Position numbers and translations under genes: made by a program. From the NCBI RefSeq assembly GCF_000003195.3, contig NC_012870.2:33066706-33130705 (forward strand): a DNA stretch of 64,000 nucleotides. Reading direction: 5' to 3'. The notes under the pieces were generated by a model, which was given only the letters and a program-made list of their open reading frames with translations, made no database searches and was not told the DNA's origin. Positions 1-11,323 of the stretch are shown here, piece by piece. How positions within the stretch are numbered: the stretch's first letter is position 1; each line of letters opens with the position of its first letter. Source of the DNA: Sorghum bicolor. Lineage: Eukaryota; Streptophyta; Magnoliopsida; Poales; Poaceae.

Positions 1-742
1 TAACACGCGGGTCACGGGAGGCGTGATAAGGAACAGGCATCCGTCCCATCGATCTTTTGCAGCCTTCCCCACCAAACGGCCCAGGGCGTGTCAGGACGTG
101 GGAAACAGAGATGGCACGTCTAATCAAGACCCCCTCGAGGTAGCCAAGGTCAGCGCTCCGACGTCAGGACGTCGTACGGCGTCCGACCCTCGACTTAACA
201 CGGTTTCTTCCTGGGGACGGTCGAACGTCGACTGGTCACACCGCAACCACTCCGCCGGATTTGTCGCCAAACTGTACGAGCATGCGACCGTCGAACCAGT
301 ACAAGGCGGCGCGCAGAGCAGAACGCAGGGGCACGAGTAATCATCACCAGGCTATTAAGACGGGATGGCTCGAGGCTATGCCGGTACGGAAGCCTCGAGT
401 AGGTCAGCGCTCCATACTGCTATCGACTCCTATTCTGACGCCTATACATGTACCCTGGGTCTCTCCTTGGAACTATAAAAGGAGGGACTCAGGAATAGAA
501 CACAAGACAGAACTCCACGCTCATACGCAGTAGAACTTCACACTTCATACCACACTTGTATTCACCCCTGTACAAGCACTTAGGTGCAAGATAATACAAA
601 CTCTCTCCCCCCACTGGACGTAGGGCCTTCTCTTGCCCGAACCAGGATAAATCTCTGTGTCTTCTTGCATCACCATCTGGGAAAGGGAGCACGCATACAA
701 ATTTACTCGTTGGTGTGACCCCCCAGGGGGAAAACACCGACA
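1..742 (+). repeat. Tat-type Ty3/gypsy LTR, 3' part (truncated by window edge)
   Basis: The segment aligns by eye with about the last 750 bases of the 1040-bp Tat LTR at 45843-46882, with scattered mismatches. It ends in the same ACACCGACA. A TATAAAA box lies at 474-480, as in the younger copies. The sequence after 742 is not the Tat primer-binding region, so this is a 3' LTR or a solo LTR; the other end is outside the window. It sits inside the internal tail of the Athila-like element A3. Confidence 0.85.
474..480 (+). promoter_or_regulatory. TATA box of Tat LTR
   Basis: TATAAAA followed by GGAGGG, at the same place as in the LTR copies at 46610-46616 and 59707-59713. It marks the probable U3/R region; transcription would run to the right. 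Confidence 0.6.
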
Positions 743-976
743 CTATGATGATAAAGGTATGCTAAATTTCTTTTCAAAAATATACAAAAACTCCAAGTGA
801 CAGGATTAAGAAGAAAGGACCTCTACTTTTGGCCATATTTTTCCCTGACTATGGTACACAGTGGATTTTTACACCCTGCAGGTACGAAAAGAATGCTTTA
901 CAATGTTTTAACCCTAGATATTTTTCTTAACCATCCTTTTCTCGAGGATGAGTAAAAGCCTAAGGATGGGGGTGTT
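743..976 (+). mobile_element. Athila-like element A3, 3' end of internal region
   Basis: Non-coding sequence between the Tat LTR and the A3 LTR. It ends in a G-rich tract (about 961-975) directly before the LTR start at 977. That is the position of a polypurine tract, so it is the 3' end of an element whose remainder lies left of the window or was removed by the Tat LTR insertion. Confidence 0.6.
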
Positions 977-2183
977 TGTTGATGGTTCTTAAGTATCAAT
1001 TTTAATTATCAAATAAACAAGGAAAAGGATTAATATACAAACAATACCTAGAATTATGGTTTGATCTGACAGAATTCAATGAGTTTTGTTGTTTTTCTAT
1101 TTCTGCAGGGTGTTATCAGGAAATAAGGAAGAAAGGCCCACATGTCGGGTTTACATAGAGATATTAACGTGCCGCGCAATTTTCTATCATCTAGAAGACT
1201 CTAAAAGCCACGAGAACGAACGGGAGGCCGATCGGGCCTGGGGGCAGGGCGCCCACCCTCCTCTGCTTGCTAATCAGCACGAGTCTCGCGGATTATGCTC
1301 CACCGACCTAAAGGATCAAGGAGAACCGTTCAATCAATGTCGGTTTGATCTGACAACCCAGATTCATTTGAAAAGACTATATAAGCAAGGCCCCCTAGCC
1401 CATGGAGGAGAGAATCCAATTATTCATTAGCATATTTTCCAGAGAGGATTCAGAGGGAGAGGTTACTTAGGGTTCCCACATCATAGGGCGTAGCATCCAA
1501 TGTGAGAGTAGACTAGTTCTACTAGATTGAGAGAGATAGAGTGGAGGTGTAGATCGAAGGAAGCCCGACCTGTCGGTGTCTACTCTGAGGTTGTACCTGC
1601 GGGATCAAGTCTCCTAACCCGAGGCTTGCTCCTAGGATTCTTAAATATTTTGACTTCTAAATTCTAGTAAGTTCTTTGTTTTATTGTTCTTTGGTTTATG
1701 AGTTTACTTTGATCTGTTCGCGTAGAGTTTAGAGTAATCATCTCTAGCGTAAACGTGGTGTTTGGGCTAGGATACTCATAGATATCCCCTGACTAGCTGG
1801 ACCGTGGTAATAGCGAGGAACGTGACATTTCTGAGTTACCTTTGTAGCCCATATCCCGTTAGTAGGATCGATAGCGTTTATATGTGCGGGTCGAACATCC
1901 TCTGTGGTGTCTAGTTTCTGTGAGCATCCCCAATAGAACATTATATCATCCTTACCAAGGTTAGAATGAGAGTGCAGTTGTAGTCTTCTCTATACATCAC
2001 TCACATCGAGTCACATAGTTTGTAGCCTAAAGGTTAGTAGTAATAGACCGGGTTAGTCAGATGCACGCTTTCTCCTAGTGGTAAAAATATAAATACGATA
2101 CTCAGGATAATATCCCGGGTGAAGTGCTCATCGATATCCATGCGCTTGCGGATTAATTCTGATTGTGTTACCAAATATCAACA
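977..2183 (+). repeat. Athila-like LTR (element A3, 3' LTR)
   Basis: It starts TGTTGATGG and ends AAATATCAACA, 1207 bp. It is the same subfamily as the A2 LTRs (1212 and 1234 bp) read in the opposite direction. It shares the U3 block around 1095-1200 with all Athila-like LTRs here and the GCGCTTGCGG motif near its end. No tRNA-Asp primer site follows, so it is a 3' LTR. Confidence 0.85.
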
Positions 2184-3414
2184 GGGCCAATAGACAAAAA
2201 ATAAGAGACAGAACCCCTACTAAGGCAACTACCATGCTCAGCCCCACTATTATAGACAACTTGCCTAACAACACATACGAGGAACTCTAGACACTAGCCA
2301 GGCCTGTCATCCCTTATGCTAGCGTATCTCGCAGTGCGACAAGAAGCTCACACTGGTAAGATCTAGTCTAGACTCCACGTCTACACTAATCTCACTACTC
2401 TAAGCTTAGCTAAAGCGTCGAGCACTTCAACAAGTAAAGCAGTATGACAGTAAGAAGACCGTATACTTAAAATACCAAACCAGAATATGAAATACTAGAT
2501 GGACTCAGATGTAAAACTTATAAGAAGATTCGCATCCGTTGAGGCGTACCTTGGAGAAGACTATGACAGGTCAGGACTCCTCCTTGGAGACTCCTCACTC
2601 TCTTCCCTCTATCATTGTACTAAGGTACTAAAGTAGTCTTTCTTCCTAAGATACATCCTCTAAAGTGAAGGACTAAGGTGTTATTTATAGGGGAGATGGA
2701 GTAGGGGCTACTCCAACACCACGTCATTGATCCGTGTGCTCTACATCTTCGACCGTTGGATAAATCACCTTTGGAACCGACTTGAATTGATGCTTGAGAT
2801 GAATTGTCACATGGGAAGCATGCTGGAGTCGGTGGAGTGGCAACCAACGTAGTTGGGCACATGGAGGGGGTTGGCTCACCCCCTCTATGGCAGGTGGACC
2901 CCCAGGTGGGGTGTCCCCTCATGTCATGGAGTCTAACCTAGGTAGTGGTTGAATTGTTGTCACGTTGGTTCTTTTGTTGTGGGACCATGGATCCATGTGC
3001 TTTGATCTTTTAACATTGATTTCAAGCATACTTGTCATCTGAGGGTGGAGATTGGGCTTGATGTACTTCACATGGATAGTGCTAGCTTGGCATGGTCTAG
3101 GCCCACAGGACAGGGGTCAAGTGAACCCCTCTTTTGTGGCCCCAGCGTGTTAGGCTTTTCACATTGCTCCTTGCTTCCATGAAACTCATGTTTATGTAGT
3201 CAATTTCTATTTCTTGATTGTTGCTACTTCTTCCCTTTTAGGCATCTAGACCCTGAAAAAGTACTTGTTCTAGTACCTGCAACCAAATAATGATATGTAC
3301 ATGTGGAACCAGGTTATTTGTACCTATATCACTACTTGTTTGGTAGTTTCTTCCATAATGAGTTTTTGGTTGACGGTTATGTTTGTAGAAAATAGGGTAT
3401 AATTACCGTCAACA
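2184..3414 (-). repeat. Athila-like LTR of element H, partial
   Basis: On the minus strand this would begin TGTTGACGGTAATT at 3414, directly preceded by the purine-rich AGTGAGGGGGATCT (3415-3428, read as complement). A minus-strand TATA-like stretch lies near 2680-2690. The left end is cut by element A3. Much of it is degenerate and it holds no ORF of note. Confidence 0.6.
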
Positions 3415-5523
3415 AGATCCCCCTCACTTAAGTCTTAATTTGCTCGTCCTCGAGCAAAGGTTAGAGAGGATGATAAAATATGATTATGACATTTTTAAGG
3501 TATTAGCAAAAAAACAAAGTTTCATTCATGAAACATCTCATACAGATGGGTTATGTGGTACTGTCTAGCATATATCCTTCTAATGTTGAAAAATGGAACA
3601 GTTCTGAAGGCAAAGTCATCTTCCCATTTTTCATATGCTTAGTACTTAGAGTTTTTGACAATGGTTCTAAAAGAAAGCACATAGTTCATTCTTACTCCTC
3701 AAATAGCACTCTCAAGTCAGTAAGTATATGATTCCTCACCAAGGCATAGCATAAGGTTGCCTTCTTTTGTTTCATCCTACATCTATAGGCTTATGTGGGG
3801 CTCAGGTAGGGATAAACAAGATAGCATACTTATATTGCATATATTGTAAAGTCAAAATAAGGATCCAAGGAGAAAAAATTCATAATCTTAGATCAAGACG
3901 TGCAAGTGTGTGGAAAATGATGGAGTAGAATGCTCCTCTATTTGATAAGATCTCTCTCTATTTTATTTTATTTGAGACATGGCTAGCATTTTTAAAACAA
4001 TGGACCTTCATGTGTCCACTTCTTTTTTTAAGCAATGGACCTTCATGTGTCCACTTTCTTTTTTCCATGGCCTTTGTGTCTCATCGACTAAGCAATACTT
4101 AGAGAGATATTTTAGAACCTTAAAGCATGAAGCATCTATATGGTGGAGATGGATGGCATGTTTTTGTATACTTCTAGTGTAGAAGCAACATGTGTATATA
4201 TGGTGTGTACGTGATCCTGATCTTGGGACTATGACATAATTCTCCACTAGGCTCAACAAGGTTTGACCTGATCAATGTAAGTACAAGTAGCAAGTACATA
4301 GGAGGGGTTTTGAACATGATCTAAACATATATGGCTTTGGTAGGATTTTTCTTACTATTGAGGAGTAAGCGACACTATGGTTTTATGACATTTCCAAAAA
4401 TAAATCTCTAAGCACTTTAAATATAAAAGGTATGAACCATGAGCCAGGAACTATATCACATTTATCAACAACTTAGTCAATATGTTATTCCTATAAAGGT
4501 ATATGACCCACAAGCATAAGCATATGCGAGAATTAGACTTTTGATGCTTTTACCGTTTAAATGTCATAAATCATGTCAGTTTTTATCTTTAGATGCAAGT
4601 CTTCTCGTTTTTATTTTTATTTATTTCATCCAAGCAAAGCAAATGAAAGGTAAAAGTAAAAAGAAAAAGAAATGAAAGAATGAAGAGAAAGTAGGCATGG
4701 CAAACCAGTCAGGAGGAATGTAGACAATGAATGGATGTTGACTGGTGGGTGGCTCTCTTGGGGATCCAGCGACACCACCTTGGTATGCCCATTGCTTTCA
4801 CTCGAATTCCCTTACTCCTAAACATATCCTGCAACATTGTTTTCCCATTGGCCACCAAGACAGGGGTCGCCCGACCCCGTACTTGGGTCAGTTTTTGTCG
4901 TGTCAATGCATCTGGCCATGTCTGACACTATGGGGTGTTCAGTGTGATTCAGGATTGTAGTTGGGGGATTAGCTGATCCCCCATACTTGGGATTTTTAGT
5001 GCTCTAAATCACAAAAAATAGGGGAAACATCAAGTGTAGGTATCCTATTGGTGGCAACACACTAACAAAACAAAATTTTATTCTTTTTATTTAATGGATG
5101 ATGGGCACAAGTTAAAAGATAAAGATTGAATGAACTTGGCTATGTGTCTAGCATATTTGTGAATAGGTTTGAGGTATCTATGGAAAAAGGTCGAAGGAGG
5201 AGGTCCTCATGCCCCATTGTTCTTTCTAAGGGTGCAAACCACACTAAGGACCTTCTTCATGACTCTCTTTTCAAACAATCATCCTCAAAACACCTTAATG
5301 GCTCAGTGCTTATGGAGGACTATCCTTCCATTAGATGGTCTTTTGGTGAGCTAGTAGATTTCTGCTACTCCCACAACTACTTCTTCTCCCTGAGGTGAAC
5401 AAGGGAACAAAACAACTTCCCTTGTCCTAACCTACCGCCAATGCCCTTGTGGTTCTTATGAAAGGTGGGCATCAAAGGCATAGTAGGGCTCAAAACATCA
5501 AACACAATGGCCTCCATGGTGAT
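3415..5523 (-). mobile_element. Older Athila-like element H, 3' internal region
   Basis: Mostly non-coding. It has the layout of the 3' internal region of the other Athila-like elements: polypurine tract, then a sequence naming light-duty open frames only. A 20-odd-base segment is tandemly duplicated near 4000-4060 (GGACCTTCATGTGTCCACTT), and a related copy occurs near 63627. The sequence continues at 16126 and 28084 after elements B and D are removed. Confidence 0.55.
5377..5518 (-). pseudogene. Exon-like piece of a 76-codon minus-strand frame in H, interrupted by element B
   Basis: A minus-strand ATG at 16214 opens a frame that runs to 16126. If element B and one copy of its target duplication are removed, it continues in phase from 5518 to a TAG at 5377-5379. 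The joined length is exactly 76 codons. I do not recognise the product. It lies in the internal region of H, so it is probably a remnant of a retrotransposon ORF rather than a host gene. Restoration of phase supports the insertion boundaries more than it proves a real gene. Confidence 0.35.
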
Positions 5524-6620
5524 TGTTGACACTAGCTAACACCACTTAGATACTAGGTTGTCATCCCTAGCATGGCGCCAGAGTGTACAAAGGTATTTAT
5601 AAATGTAAAGGCTCTCTAGAAAATGATCTATTCTATCCGCAAGCGCACAGATAAAACACCTCATTGTAGCATTTCACCAGGATAAGTATTCCAGGTATCG
5701 TTATTTATAATTTTGCTCAAGGGATCTCAAGAAGATGGAATTAAATCAAGGGGCAAAATCTATCAAGGCATAGACTAGAGATAAACTTGCAAGAACATGA
5801 TTACTAATGAGAAACTCGTCACACAGTCACATACTTTAGCAGGGGGTAAACCATAAAGATAATGATAATGAATTATAAGTTTATGGGTAGATAACACAGC
5901 GATTAGAAAATAGACTACTCCTCATATATGTAGGTGATGTCGGATTAGCTAGAGAATGGATTCTAAGTTATCTACTAACTACTAAGTCATAATCTACTCT
6001 AGTTATCTACAAGATCATGTATAGCATAAAAGACTCTTCATTCATGTATAAGGAACATTGATAAAGTAAATCAGAACATCGCATGACTTACTCCACAATA
6101 CCGGTTCTGCCTGTCCTATCAATGGAGGGTGGACTATATAAGAATCAGCGAAGCTGTCACTATCGCGAACTACCACACGACTCGGCCAATAGGATACATT
6201 TGCAGATAAATAACATCTAAGCACCACGCTCACACGTGATCTATCACCTAACTCCCTCGCGTCAAAAGTTAAGCGCTTTGCAAACTTATACATGAACTCA
6301 TTATCAATTATAACTATATCAAATATAGAACTAGAGCAAACTAAGAAAATAATAATTAAAGACATAATGCAATTAGAACAATAGAATTAGAGAAATATAT
6401 GAATAATACCAATCTTTATTACCAAAGATCCGAATCCAGAGCGTAGTGCTCTACTTCTCTAATTGCTATCTAATCAAACCTCTAAACTTGAAGGATTAGG
6501 GAGTAGCTAATTCTAATTCTCTATGGGAGAGAAGCTCTAAACCCTAACTTTCATGGCTACCTCTGAATAATGATTTCTCCTCCCTCCTCCAGGGGCCAGG
6601 GGGTCTGGTTTTATAGTCCC

Positions 6621-7900
6621 TGTTGGGTATTTTAAACGCAAACAGAAAAATCCGCAAGCGCACGGATACCGATGTAGCCTTCACCCGGGAGTATTCCAGA
6701 GTATCGATTTTCCACAGGGAACGTGAGTGTACTAATTAAGATCCAAAATCGCCCAAGGATGACTATATAATTATTTTTGGTGGGAAGAGAGGAAGTTTCC
6801 TGAGAGTTCTCTAGTTGATCTAAGAATCAAGAATTACTTCAAGATTATCTATATCGGGACATCAGAGCACTAACCACGGAAAGAGATGAGAAGGGGGCTA
6901 GGAAGGTCTGACTACGGTCCTACAAACACCGATCCGAACGTGGTGGAATACGTCGACCGTTAGGGCTGTCACTACCCTAAGGCTACCACAACAATCCGCA
7001 GGATTGGGTGCAATTCCAGGTAATCGCAAGACTAAACACCACGTCTAATCTATTAATTACTACTCTAGCGTTATAAAGACTAGAGCACTTGATGCAAGCG
7101 GGAATCCAATAAATAACTTGAATGTAAATAAAAGTAATTAAAGAACTCAGGAATTATGAATTGAAGAACCTGGAGAACGATGAAGAATGAACCAGATGCT
7201 GCAAAAGTATAATGTTGAGGAAGATCCGACAGATCCGGCTCCTCCTCCGCTCTCCTCTTCTCTCTCCCTATTTTCTAGATTACAACTAGAACTAACTAGA
7301 ACTAGAACTAGAGGAACTAGAACTAGAACTAGATGAACTAGAACTAGATCTAGATGAACTAGAGGTAGAACTAGAAGAACTAGAGGGATCCTCTCTACTT
7401 GGATGAAGAATTGAAACCCTAACTTTGATTCTGTAGAAGAGGTATGATCTCCAGGGGCCAGGGGGGTCTGGTTTTATAATCCCTTCAAGTGAATCTGGGC
7501 CGTCGGATCAAACCGACATTGATCGTGTGGTTTTCCTTGAAGTATTAGGTCGGTGGAGCATGATCCCCGAACTTCACCCTCATTGGTCCAGGGGGGAGGA
7601 CGGGCGCCCAGTAAGGGAGGGCGGGCGCCCAGTGCCCGGCTCCGTTACGTCTCCCGTTCGGTCCCGTGGCTTCTGGAGTCTTCTAGATGATAGAAAATTA
7701 CGCGGCACGTTAATATCTCTATGTAAACCCGACGTGTGGGCCTTTCTTCCGTATTTCCTGATAACTCCCTGCAGAAATAGACAAACACCAAAACTTGTGG
7801 AATTCTGTCAGATAAAACCCTAAGTCTAGGTGTTGGTTGCATTTGGATCCTTTTCTATGATTAGTTGATGGTTAAATGTGAGCATTAAGGACCGTCAACA
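6621..7900 (-). mobile_element. Solo LTR, Athila-like, same subfamily as A1
   Basis: It is a 1280-bp LTR starting TGTTGGGTATTTT and ending CCGTCAACA in plus coordinates, read on the minus strand. The A1 5' LTR is 1279 bp. It is flanked by GTCCC (6616-6620) and GTTCC (7901-7905), a target duplication with one C-to-T change. No internal region is present, so it is the product of LTR-LTR recombination. Confidence 0.92.
7284..7388 (-). repeat. Degenerate hexamer tandem repeat (TCTAGT)n in LTR
   Basis: Irregular tandem array of AACTAG-type hexamers. The A1 LTRs carry the same array at 29049-29150 and 35447-35522 with different copy numbers. It lies downstream of the TATA box, so it would be in the transcribed leader. 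Confidence 0.85.
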
Positions 7901-8322
7901 GTTCCCTCAAGTGAACGTGAGCCATTGGATCAAACCGACATAGATTGTATGGTTTAGATTGATCCTTTAGGTCGGTGGAGCGTAGTCCCGAAGCAGAGTC
8001 CTGTTTGGCTTCCTGACCTGGGCGGGCGCCCAAGGGGGGTGGGCGGGCGCCCTGGCCCCGAGCCCGAATCGCTTCCCGTTCGTTCCCGTGGCTTCTGGAT
8101 CCTTCTAGATTGAGGAAAATTGCGTGGCACGTAATTATCTCGTTGTAAACATGACATGTGGGCCTTCTCTCCATATTTTCTGATAAACCCCTACAGAAAT
8201 AGATAAACACCAAAGCTCGTGGAATTCTGTCAGATAAAACCCTAATTCTAGATGTTTGTTTCATATTGATCCTTTTTCATGTTTATTTTATTATTAATTT
8301 TAGTACTTAAGGACCGTCAACA

Positions 8323-8337
8323 AACTCCCCCAAGCTT
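8323..8337 (-). other. Polypurine tract of element B
   Basis: Minus-strand AAGCTTGGGGGAGTT directly abuts the 3' LTR. This is where plus-strand DNA synthesis would be primed. Near-identical tracts also occur inside the element at 9826-9840 and 12285-12297. Confidence 0.85.
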
Positions 8338-9956
8338 ACCCTTTGCTCGTCCCTGAGCAAACAGCTAAACTCAGACGGATCAAGAGTTGCTTCGATGTTT
8401 TCTTTCCTGACAGGCACACATGCTTTTACATAAAAATTCTTCCAGATTAGAGTGAAGTGTTATGGAGTTTAGTACCTGCACTTAAATCTTAAGTAATCGA
8501 AAGACAAAATAGTTAAGTTAAGCACTATCCTTCTTGTCTATACTTCACCTTTGTTCTAGAGTATTTCATAACTTTTCAAAAATAAAACTCAGAGTTCCTA
8601 GCAATGATTCTCTCAAGTCTCTCTATATGTGGTATTTGTGGATCCTTACCATAATGTCACTTACCTATAGCTAATGGAATATTTAAGTGGAGCTCATAGG
8701 AGTGGAAAACAGCTCATACATATGTTGTCTAATCGAGCCATGGATCCAAAGGAACTCAGCATATACTTAAATAAAGATGTGCATGTGTGATGGAGTAAAT
8801 GATAGTGATGATGAAAATGCATAAGTGATAACTTACTTCTCATTGCTCCTCATATTGCTATCTCTTCTCTTCTTTGATCTTTGCTTTGGGAGAACATGGG
8901 CTATCTTTTTCTCTCTTTTTTTCAGGTGGGTAGTAGATACCCCTAATTCTACTGTCGGACACTTGTCCATTTTTTCCGCTCAAGTGGGCATCTTTGTACC
9001 CCTAATTCTTCTTCGGACACTTGTCCATTTTTACCTCTCGTCTCACTCTTTTTCTTTCTTTTCCGAGGTTTCGGGCACTTGCCCCTTTTTATTTCCTCGT
9101 ATATTTTTGCATAACCCATGCCTCTTCTGCATTGAATCTTTTTAGAGAGAGAGAGTAACAGTACTTGGGACAGTGAGTGATAATATATTTTAGCAATTTT
9201 AATGATTGATAATGAACGTTGTGGTAGATGTGTGCAAGTGAATATCTTAATTTAACCACATGAAAAGCTCCTAAGGGTCTACACAGCTCGATCAAACTCA
9301 ATGTAAATATAGTGAAAGATGTTATAGCAAGTATGGCTGTGGTAGGTAGTTTTGTTATGCTAGGAACTCATCATGTGACTTGTAAGTTTTCAAAATAAAT
9401 CTCCAGAACTTAGTGTAGTAGGAACAAGATAAACAACAGCTCAACTTTATATCATGCCTTTCTCTTACCTAGACTTTAGTTTTATGCTTCCCAAAGATAG
9501 TAATTTTAGTTTTAGTAATTCCTGGAAGAACTCTAATATAAAAGCTAGGTACTTGTAAGTAAGCAAACAGAACAACTGTTCATCATTTCCATCATGCATA
9601 TTTTTGGTCTTTTTATTTTTTTTTCTAGAGATTAAACTTAGCAGAAAAATAAAGCACACTTATCTACACACTCTTTTTATTTTGTTTTCATGTTTATAAA
9701 GTGCAATAATTTAAAGCAAGAAAATATTTATTTGGTTTTCTAGGTTTTTCCTTTAAAATAAAATACTAAAATAGAATAGAATAAATAAGAAGAGCAAATA
9801 AAAACTTACTTGATAAATTTGGAGGAACTCCCCCAAGCTGGATGTTGACGTCGGTCTTTACCCGATGTTCCAGAACCGCATCATGGTTGTGATGTTGTCG
9901 TTCATTGTTGTTGTATCTTGTCTCAGCTCTTCTACTGCAGCGGCATGGTCCTGGTT
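8338..9956 (-). other. Non-coding 3' internal region of element B
   Basis: There is no supported gene here. It contains a conserved segment with the inverted repeat GGACA-CT-TGTCC, present twice (8939-8968 and 8996-9029). Single copies occur in A1 (34175-34207) and A2 (42247-42279). A second conserved stretch near 9250-9303 is also shared with A1 and A2. Confidence 0.7.
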
Positions 9957-10502
9957 TCATTTTTGTTGCTCTTCCAGGAGTCTTCCATGTTCTGCTTGCG
10001 TGTTCTGGATGTCGAGGAGGGTGTTGTCGGTGCGAGTGAAGAAAGCACCGGCCTCTTGATAGTAGTCATTCGTGAAAGCGTAGGAGGCGTCGGAGTATCG
10101 TCCTGCATCAAATTGGGGCGGAGGTCTGGATCCTGAGGCTCCATATGGATCAGTGGAGTACCTGCCCGTATGAAAAGGCGGGTTTGTCCACTGGTGATCT
10201 TGGCTCTCCGGCCATGTCTCCTCTGTTGGCTCTTGTGGTTGCGCATGTCGAGCCCATGGGTCTCGAAGGACTCGTGGATTGTAATCGCAATAATGCAGGT
10301 GCGCTGCTTCTTCTGGTCCAGGGTCAGCTCTATACCAAGTGCGTTCTCGGTGAGTGGTCATCCTTTCAGATGCCACTCGCTGTGGAGTTCTCTGGTTCAC
10401 TTGTGTTGCTGCAATCTCAATCAAAAAGTTTTGTACAGCGTAGAGGCCAAGGTTCGGGTTAGGTAACCGAATCTTGCCTTTATCATCATACAGCATATAC
10501 AT
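9957..10502 (-). CDS. Downstream part of env-position ORF of element B (181 aa), unknown
   Basis: The frame starts with an ATG that overlaps the stop codon of the upstream ORF in a TAATG arrangement. It is rich in Pro, Gln, Arg and Tyr with low-complexity repeats such as GRYSTDPYG, and it shows no recognised enzyme motif. The reading frame appears to continue in another frame after 9957 (QQK followed by NETRTMPLQ), which suggests a frameshift near the end. It probably formed one longer C-terminal extension of the upstream ORF; independent translation by reinitiation at TAATG is the alternative. Confidence 0.5.
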   Translation of the reverse strand: MYMLYDDKGKIRLPNPNLGLYAVQNFLIEIAATQVNQRTPQRVASERMTTHRERTWYRADPGPEEAAHLHYCDYNPRVLRDPWARHAQPQEPTEETWPESQDHQWTNPPFHTGRYSTDPYGASGSRPPPQFDAGRYSDASYAFTNDYYQEAGAFFTRTDNTLLDIQNTQAEHGRLLEEQQK

Positions 10503-11323
10503 TATATTCCCCTCTTTAACATCCGAGCTTGTCTAAATGTGTCATAGCCATGATAAATTCTTAATTCTTCTATGAAGTCCAACGATGAATTTTCTAATAA
10601 GTGAAGATTAGAGGCTAGATGAGTGATAAGTGAAGTACATCCTACTGGTCCCTGAAGACTAGGTATACTAAGCCAATGTGAAACTAATAGTGTAACAGGT
10701 GAAGTAGGTACTTCACTAATAGCAGCATATAAAAGTTGTAAATCTCCTACTCTTACTTTCCTAATATCGTCGCGATAGAAAAGATTGTACCCAAGCCATT
10801 TGTGGAACATCCTAAGAGTGGGGTGTTCCGTGTCACTGGTTCGGGCTTGACTATAAAAATTATCTCTAGATATTTCTCTCCAAAACTGGTGTCTCTCAAA
10901 GTTGGGTAAATCGGAGTCAATGTTTAGGATGCATCTTGAAGAGAAACCAAGATGGTCGCTCAGCTCCCTCCAAGATAACATAATTTCCTGTTTGAACATC
11001 CGAAAAACAATTCCTCCCTCATAGTATTGTAAGGTGCAAAGAAATTCGAGGGTGAGAAGACGAGAACCCAGCTCAGTTATATTCCAAAAATTTGTCCAAC
11101 CCATTATCTGAAAAATTAAGTCGAATTCAGTGTCCATACCTGCTTCTTGTAGTAGGGTTGGATCGAGAGTAGGGGTGTGAATGAAATCTTTATTCTTCAA
11201 TTGCTGATAGACTTCCTTCTCTCTTCGGGTCTTCAGTCCAAGATCTCCTATCTTGAGAAGGACCTTGACTTGCTGACCTGATGAAGATGATGGAGCTTGT
11301 GTGGGTGTCGGGTCGACGCTCAT
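10502..11323 (-). CDS. Athila env-position ORF, 'putative plant transposon protein' type (273 aa)
   Basis: The N-terminus is Pro/Ser-rich (about residues 1-25). It is followed by a globular region carrying a pattern I associate with the Athila ORF / putative plant transposon protein families: GWTNFWNITE near residue 75, then a Leu-rich helix, then SWRELSDHLGF around residue 118. The role is unknown. In autonomous Athila elements a comparable ORF follows pol; here it follows protease directly because pol is missing. There is no obvious signal peptide or membrane anchor, so I do not call it an envelope protein. The start at 11323 is the first ATG after a long non-coding spacer. The frame is intact over its length, unusual in this window. 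Confidence 0.6.
   Translation of the reverse strand: MSVDPTPTQAPSSSSGQQVKVLLKIGDLGLKTRREKEVYQQLKNKDFIHTPTLDPTLLQEAGMDTEFDLIFQIMGWTNFWNITELGSRLLTLEFLCTLQYYEGGIVFRMFKQEIMLSWRELSDHLGFSSRCILNIDSDLPNFERHQFWREISRDNFYSQARTSDTEHPTLRMFHKWLGYNLFYRDDIRKVRVGDLQLLYAAISEVPTSPVTLLVSHWLSIPSLQGPVGCTSLITHLASNLHLLENSSLDFIEELRIYHGYDTFRQARMLKRGI

Larger units (their letters stand above)
5524..8322 (-). repeat. Element B 3' LTR, interrupted by a solo LTR
   Basis: It starts TGTTGACACTAGC and ends CCGTCAACA in plus coordinates. Subtracting the inserted solo LTR plus one target duplication leaves 1514 bp, against 1515 bp for the partner LTR at 14611-16125. Confidence 0.92.

Noticed and set aside
5126..5398. Plus-strand 90-codon open frame
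   Set aside because: No recognised domain. It lies antisense to the frame that is restored by removing element B and inside an old retrotransposon.
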